DNA of 44,427 nucleotides from Amycolatopsis pithecellobii. GTDB taxonomy: Bacteria; Actinomycetota; Actinomycetes; Mycobacteriales; Pseudonocardiaceae. The DNA lies in contig NZ_WMBA01000065.1 in assembly GCF_009707865.1 (NCBI RefSeq), positions 1 through 44,427 of the forward strand. Direction: 5' to 3'. Position numbers and translations under genes: made by a program. The notes under the pieces were generated by a model, which was given only the letters and a program-made list of their open reading frames with translations, did not search any database and was not told where the DNA came from. Positions 41,912 to 44,427 of the stretch are shown here, in pieces. Every line of letters begins with the position of its first letter. Positions within the stretch are counted from its first letter, which is position 1.

Positions 41912-44251
41912 ATGGCGAGTGGCCAGGCAGGACCGGTGGAACGCGAGCTGCCTCCGCTCAACCCGTTCGACGGGGTGCCGGATGCGCGTTATCACGTACC
42001 GGCCGCCGACTTGCTGCGACCGCTGCTGGAGCCGGGTAGCGGCGGGTTGCTCCGGTGGCGGCGGCAAGCAAGCAACGCGCCGATCGTCCCGGTGGAAAAT
42101 GCCTATATAACGGGACGGCTGGATCTGCGTGGCGCGGATCTCGACTGCCTTTTCCGATTCGAGAACTGCCGTTTCGAGCACGCACCGGACGTGCGTGAGG
42201 CGAAACTGCTCGGCCTCGTGTTCCGGCGGTGCTGGCTGCCGGGGCTCAAGGCACGGAACCTGCGCAGCCGCAACGATGTCCGGCTCATCCGCAGTGTCGT
42301 GCAACCGGGTGGCGTCGTCGACGGCGAAACGGCCGTGCAGCGCGGGGACACCCGTGAGCGAGGGGTGCCGGACGCGGCGATCAACCTGACCGATGCGGTG
42401 ATCGAGGGCTCGCTCGTGCTGACCCGAACCCGCATCGCGTCGTCGTTCGGCCGTGCGCTGCAGGCCGACCGGCTCCAGATCAGCGGTGCGTTGCTGGCGT
42501 ACCGGCTCAAGGCCGACGGACAGGTTCGCGTGCCCGGTATGCGGACCGGCGGTAACGTCAACTTTTCCGGCGCCACTTTGCACAATCCGGCCGGGTTCGC
42601 GTTGGATGCCAACGGTGTGCACATCGGCGGCAGCCTGCTGTGCGATGTGGACAATTTCGGCGCCGCCGGCAAGCGGCAGGCGTTCACCGCACGCGGGGTG
42701 CTGCATCTGCCGAGCGCCAGGGTCGACGGCGACATCGTGTTCCGCGGCGCGGATCTGGCCAGCCCGCAGCGCGGCGTGATCGCGTCGGAGGCTTGGGATT
42801 CCAGTGATCCCTATGTCGATCCGTGGCCGTCCGTGGTCGCCGACCGGATGCGCGTCGAGGGCAATGTCGAGTTTTCCGACGGGCTTTCGGCGGTCGGGAC
42901 GTTGCGCATGATGAACGTCCGGATCGGCGGCACGCTGCGCCTCGCGCGGGCGCGGATCAAGGTCAGCCGCGGTGACATCGAACCGTTCTACGATCGGGCG
43001 TTGCATTTGGACGGCAGCGAGATCGAGGGCGATTTCGAGGCGACAGGGCTGCACGTGCCGTGTGGTCAGCTGCGGTTGTCCGATGTGCGGGTCGGCGGGA
43101 ACATGCTCGCCGCGCGAGCGAATCTGAAACACCGCGGCCGGGACGTCTTTTCCGCACGGCGCATGAAGATCGCCGGCAACCTGATGCTGACCAACGCGAC
43201 GCTGGAAGGCACGTTGCGGTTACAGGGCACGGAGGTCGGCGGCAGCATCGAGCTGTACGGCACCGAAGTCACCGCACCGACAGAACGGCCGCAGGCCAGC
43301 TACTCGGTGGACCTGCGTACCGTCCGCGTCGGCCGCAATATCAGTCTCACCAAGTCGAGAGAGCGAGAGTTCCACGCCAGCGGCGGGGTCAACATGGACG
43401 GTGCGAGCGCCGCCCGTCGGGTGGACCTGACCGGCGCCGCGCTGGAAGCTGAATCCGTTGCCGAGCACGGTATCGCGCTCGATGCGAGCGACGTGACGTG
43501 TGACGAATTCTTGCTGAATCCGGGAAAGCCGCCGCAGGGCCGGATCCTGTTGCGGCACGCGTATTGCCGGACGCTCGACGACAACGACGAGTTCTGGGCC
43601 GCGGAGGGCGGGATCGAGCTCGAGGATTTCCGGTACGACGTGTTGCACCGGCCCATTCCGATGCAGAACGATCGCGCGGTCGATACCCGGATCCGGCAGC
43701 TGCGGTCCGCGATGGCCGGTTACCGGCCCGGTCCGTACGACCAGCTCGCCACGATGCTGCGCGCGAGCGGCAACGAAGAACACGCGGACACGGTGTTGTT
43801 TCGTAAGCAGCAGTACCGGTATGAGGCGCTCGCGCAGGGTTATCGGGTGCTCGGCCCTGGGGTGCGGTTGTGGAGTTGGTTGCAGCGCTGGATGGTCGGC
43901 TACGGCTACCGTCCGGTGCGGGCATTGGGCTGGCTGATCGGTTTGCTGGTGGTGGGCAGCCTGTATTTCTGGCTGGGTCAGGATTCGTGCGTCACGGATC
44001 CGGTGCGTTTCATGGTCGCGGGCACGCGGTGCGCGATCGACCAGCAGGAGACGGGCCTGCAATGGAATCCGGTGCTCTACACCGCGGATTTGCTTGTCCC
44101 CATTGTGGATTTCGGCAACAAGGGCCGCTGGTACATGCATGGTCTGGACAAGTGGATGAGCGACGGTTTCATAGCCATGGGCTGGATCCTGGCCACCACA
44201 GTAGCGGCCGGTGCCAGCCGAATGATCCGCCGAGACACCCCCACCAAATAA
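41912..44251 (+). CDS. Beta-helix repeat membrane protein (membrane-associated oxidoreductase-like annotation)
   Basis: A 779-aa protein. ATG 41912 is chosen with AAAGGGG upstream. Residues about 70-590 are repeats of the form x-L-x-G-x-x-I-x-G-x-L-x-L, for example ITGRLDLRGADLDCLFRF, VIEGSLVLTRTRI, TGGNVNFSGATL and VGGSIELYGTEV. These suggest a long right-handed beta helix. Then comes the conserved block PYDQLATMLRASGNEEHADTVLFRKQQY, followed by WLQRWMVGYGYRPVRALGWLIGLLVVG and two further hydrophobic segments. Streptomyces homologs are often labelled membrane-associated oxidoreductase, but I see no cofactor motif. It more likely scaffolds something at the inner membrane face. Confidence 0.85.
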   Translation: MASGQAGPVERELPPLNPFDGVPDARYHVPAADLLRPLLEPGSGGLLRWRRQASNAPIVPVENAYITGRLDLRGADLDCLFRFENCRFEHAPDVREAKLLGLVFRRCWLPGLKARNLRSRNDVRLIRSVVQPGGVVDGETAVQRGDTRERGVPDAAINLTDAVIEGSLVLTRTRIASSFGRALQADRLQISGALLAYRLKADGQVRVPGMRTGGNVNFSGATLHNPAGFALDANGVHIGGSLLCDVDNFGAAGKRQAFTARGVLHLPSARVDGDIVFRGADLASPQRGVIASEAWDSSDPYVDPWPSVVADRMRVEGNVEFSDGLSAVGTLRMMNVRIGGTLRLARARIKVSRGDIEPFYDRALHLDGSEIEGDFEATGLHVPCGQLRLSDVRVGGNMLAARANLKHRGRDVFSARRMKIAGNLMLTNATLEGTLRLQGTEVGGSIELYGTEVTAPTERPQASYSVDLRTVRVGRNISLTKSREREFHASGGVNMDGASAARRVDLTGAALEAESVAEHGIALDASDVTCDEFLLNPGKPPQGRILLRHAYCRTLDDNDEFWAAEGGIELEDFRYDVLHRPIPMQNDRAVDTRIRQLRSAMAGYRPGPYDQLATMLRASGNEEHADTVLFRKQQYRYEALAQGYRVLGPGVRLWSWLQRWMVGYGYRPVRALGWLIGLLVVGSLYFWLGQDSCVTDPVRFMVAGTRCAIDQQETGLQWNPVLYTADLLVPIVDFGNKGRWYMHGLDKWMSDGFIAMGWILATTVAAGASRMIRRDTPTK

Positions 44252-44427
44252 CCCGCCGCGAGTTGACCCTTCCCGCCGCGCGAGTTGACTGTTCGCGTTG
44301 CGCGAGTTGCACGTTCCGCGCGACCGGAACACTCAACTCGCGCACACGGAACACTCAACTCGCACGCAGGAATGAAACGCAACCACGGAGGGGGGTCCAG
44401 GGGGGCGAAGCCCGCCCTGGCGGGGGT
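44252..44427. repeat. Array of short GCGAGTTGA repeats plus terminal GC hairpin
   Basis: Five copies around GCGAGTTGAGTGTTCC lie at about 44258, 44278 and 44300 (plus) and 44326 and 44348 (minus). Copies three and four (44300-44318 and 44325-44343) can pair into a long hairpin that would end the upstream gene. A CCAGGGGGGC-GAA-GCCCGCCCTGG hairpin (44397-44420) follows, similar in style to that at 150-170. No gene is seen before the window ends. Confidence 0.7.

Overview
The DNA is very GC-rich, with strong G/C bias at third codon positions, frequent GTG starts and many 1-8 bp start/stop overlaps. It encodes an XRE-TPR regulator, a BCKDH operon without E3, a large methyltransferase-glycosyltransferase fusion and intergenic short repeats. 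Together these point to an actinomycete of the Pseudonocardiales, most like Amycolatopsis. I see no rRNA, tRNA, CRISPR array, transposase or phage gene. The window looks like ordinary chromosome with several poorly characterised genes.

Layout. 1-426 has no gene but holds hairpins and a terminator-like element. 427-2835 is a divergent regulatory trio: a small Cys/His zinc-ribbon-like protein, a small DUF397-like protein and an XRE-TPR regulator. An APH-family kinase follows (2861-3763). 3911-6777 is a minus-strand copper block (4-helix membrane protein, YcnI, CopC, CopD). 6982-10532 is a complete OpuC-type choline/glycine-betaine ABC importer. Next come a small DUF6474-like protein, a TM0106-type RecB-like nuclease, an SDR and UDP-glucose dehydrogenase. 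14986-16537 is a scrambled AlbA_2 (Schlafen-like) ATP-binding gene. 16628-19934 holds a VOC protein, an ECF sigma factor and a two-component system.

19939-29108 is an envelope-glycan block. Two paralogous SHOCT-like single-pass proteins bracket an AlgX/AlgJ-like SGNH O-acyltransferase, a 1055-aa methyltransferase/coiled-coil/GT2/GT4 fusion and two tandem acyltransferase-3 proteins. After it come a DUF72 protein, a TetR-controlled ABC exporter, the bkd E1alpha-E1beta-E2 operon, an M20 peptidase, a polar amino-acid ABC importer, a HARE-HTH-like protein and a large beta-helix-like membrane protein. The window ends in an array of short inverted repeats.

Most notable points. First, the AlbA_2 gene has lost about 25-30 N-terminal codons with a frameshift, and carries a roughly 105-bp internal segment that is inverted between 5-bp inverted microhomologies. 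Flipping it back restores the family sequence at one junction. Second, the glycan cluster is bracketed by paralogs and looks like an uncharacterised surface-polymer assembly/acylation locus. Third, several genes have a TANNNT -10 box 7-9 nt before the start codon and no ribosome-binding site, which suggests leaderless transcripts. Fourth, a 91-bp nested inverted repeat lies upstream of one SHOCT-like gene.
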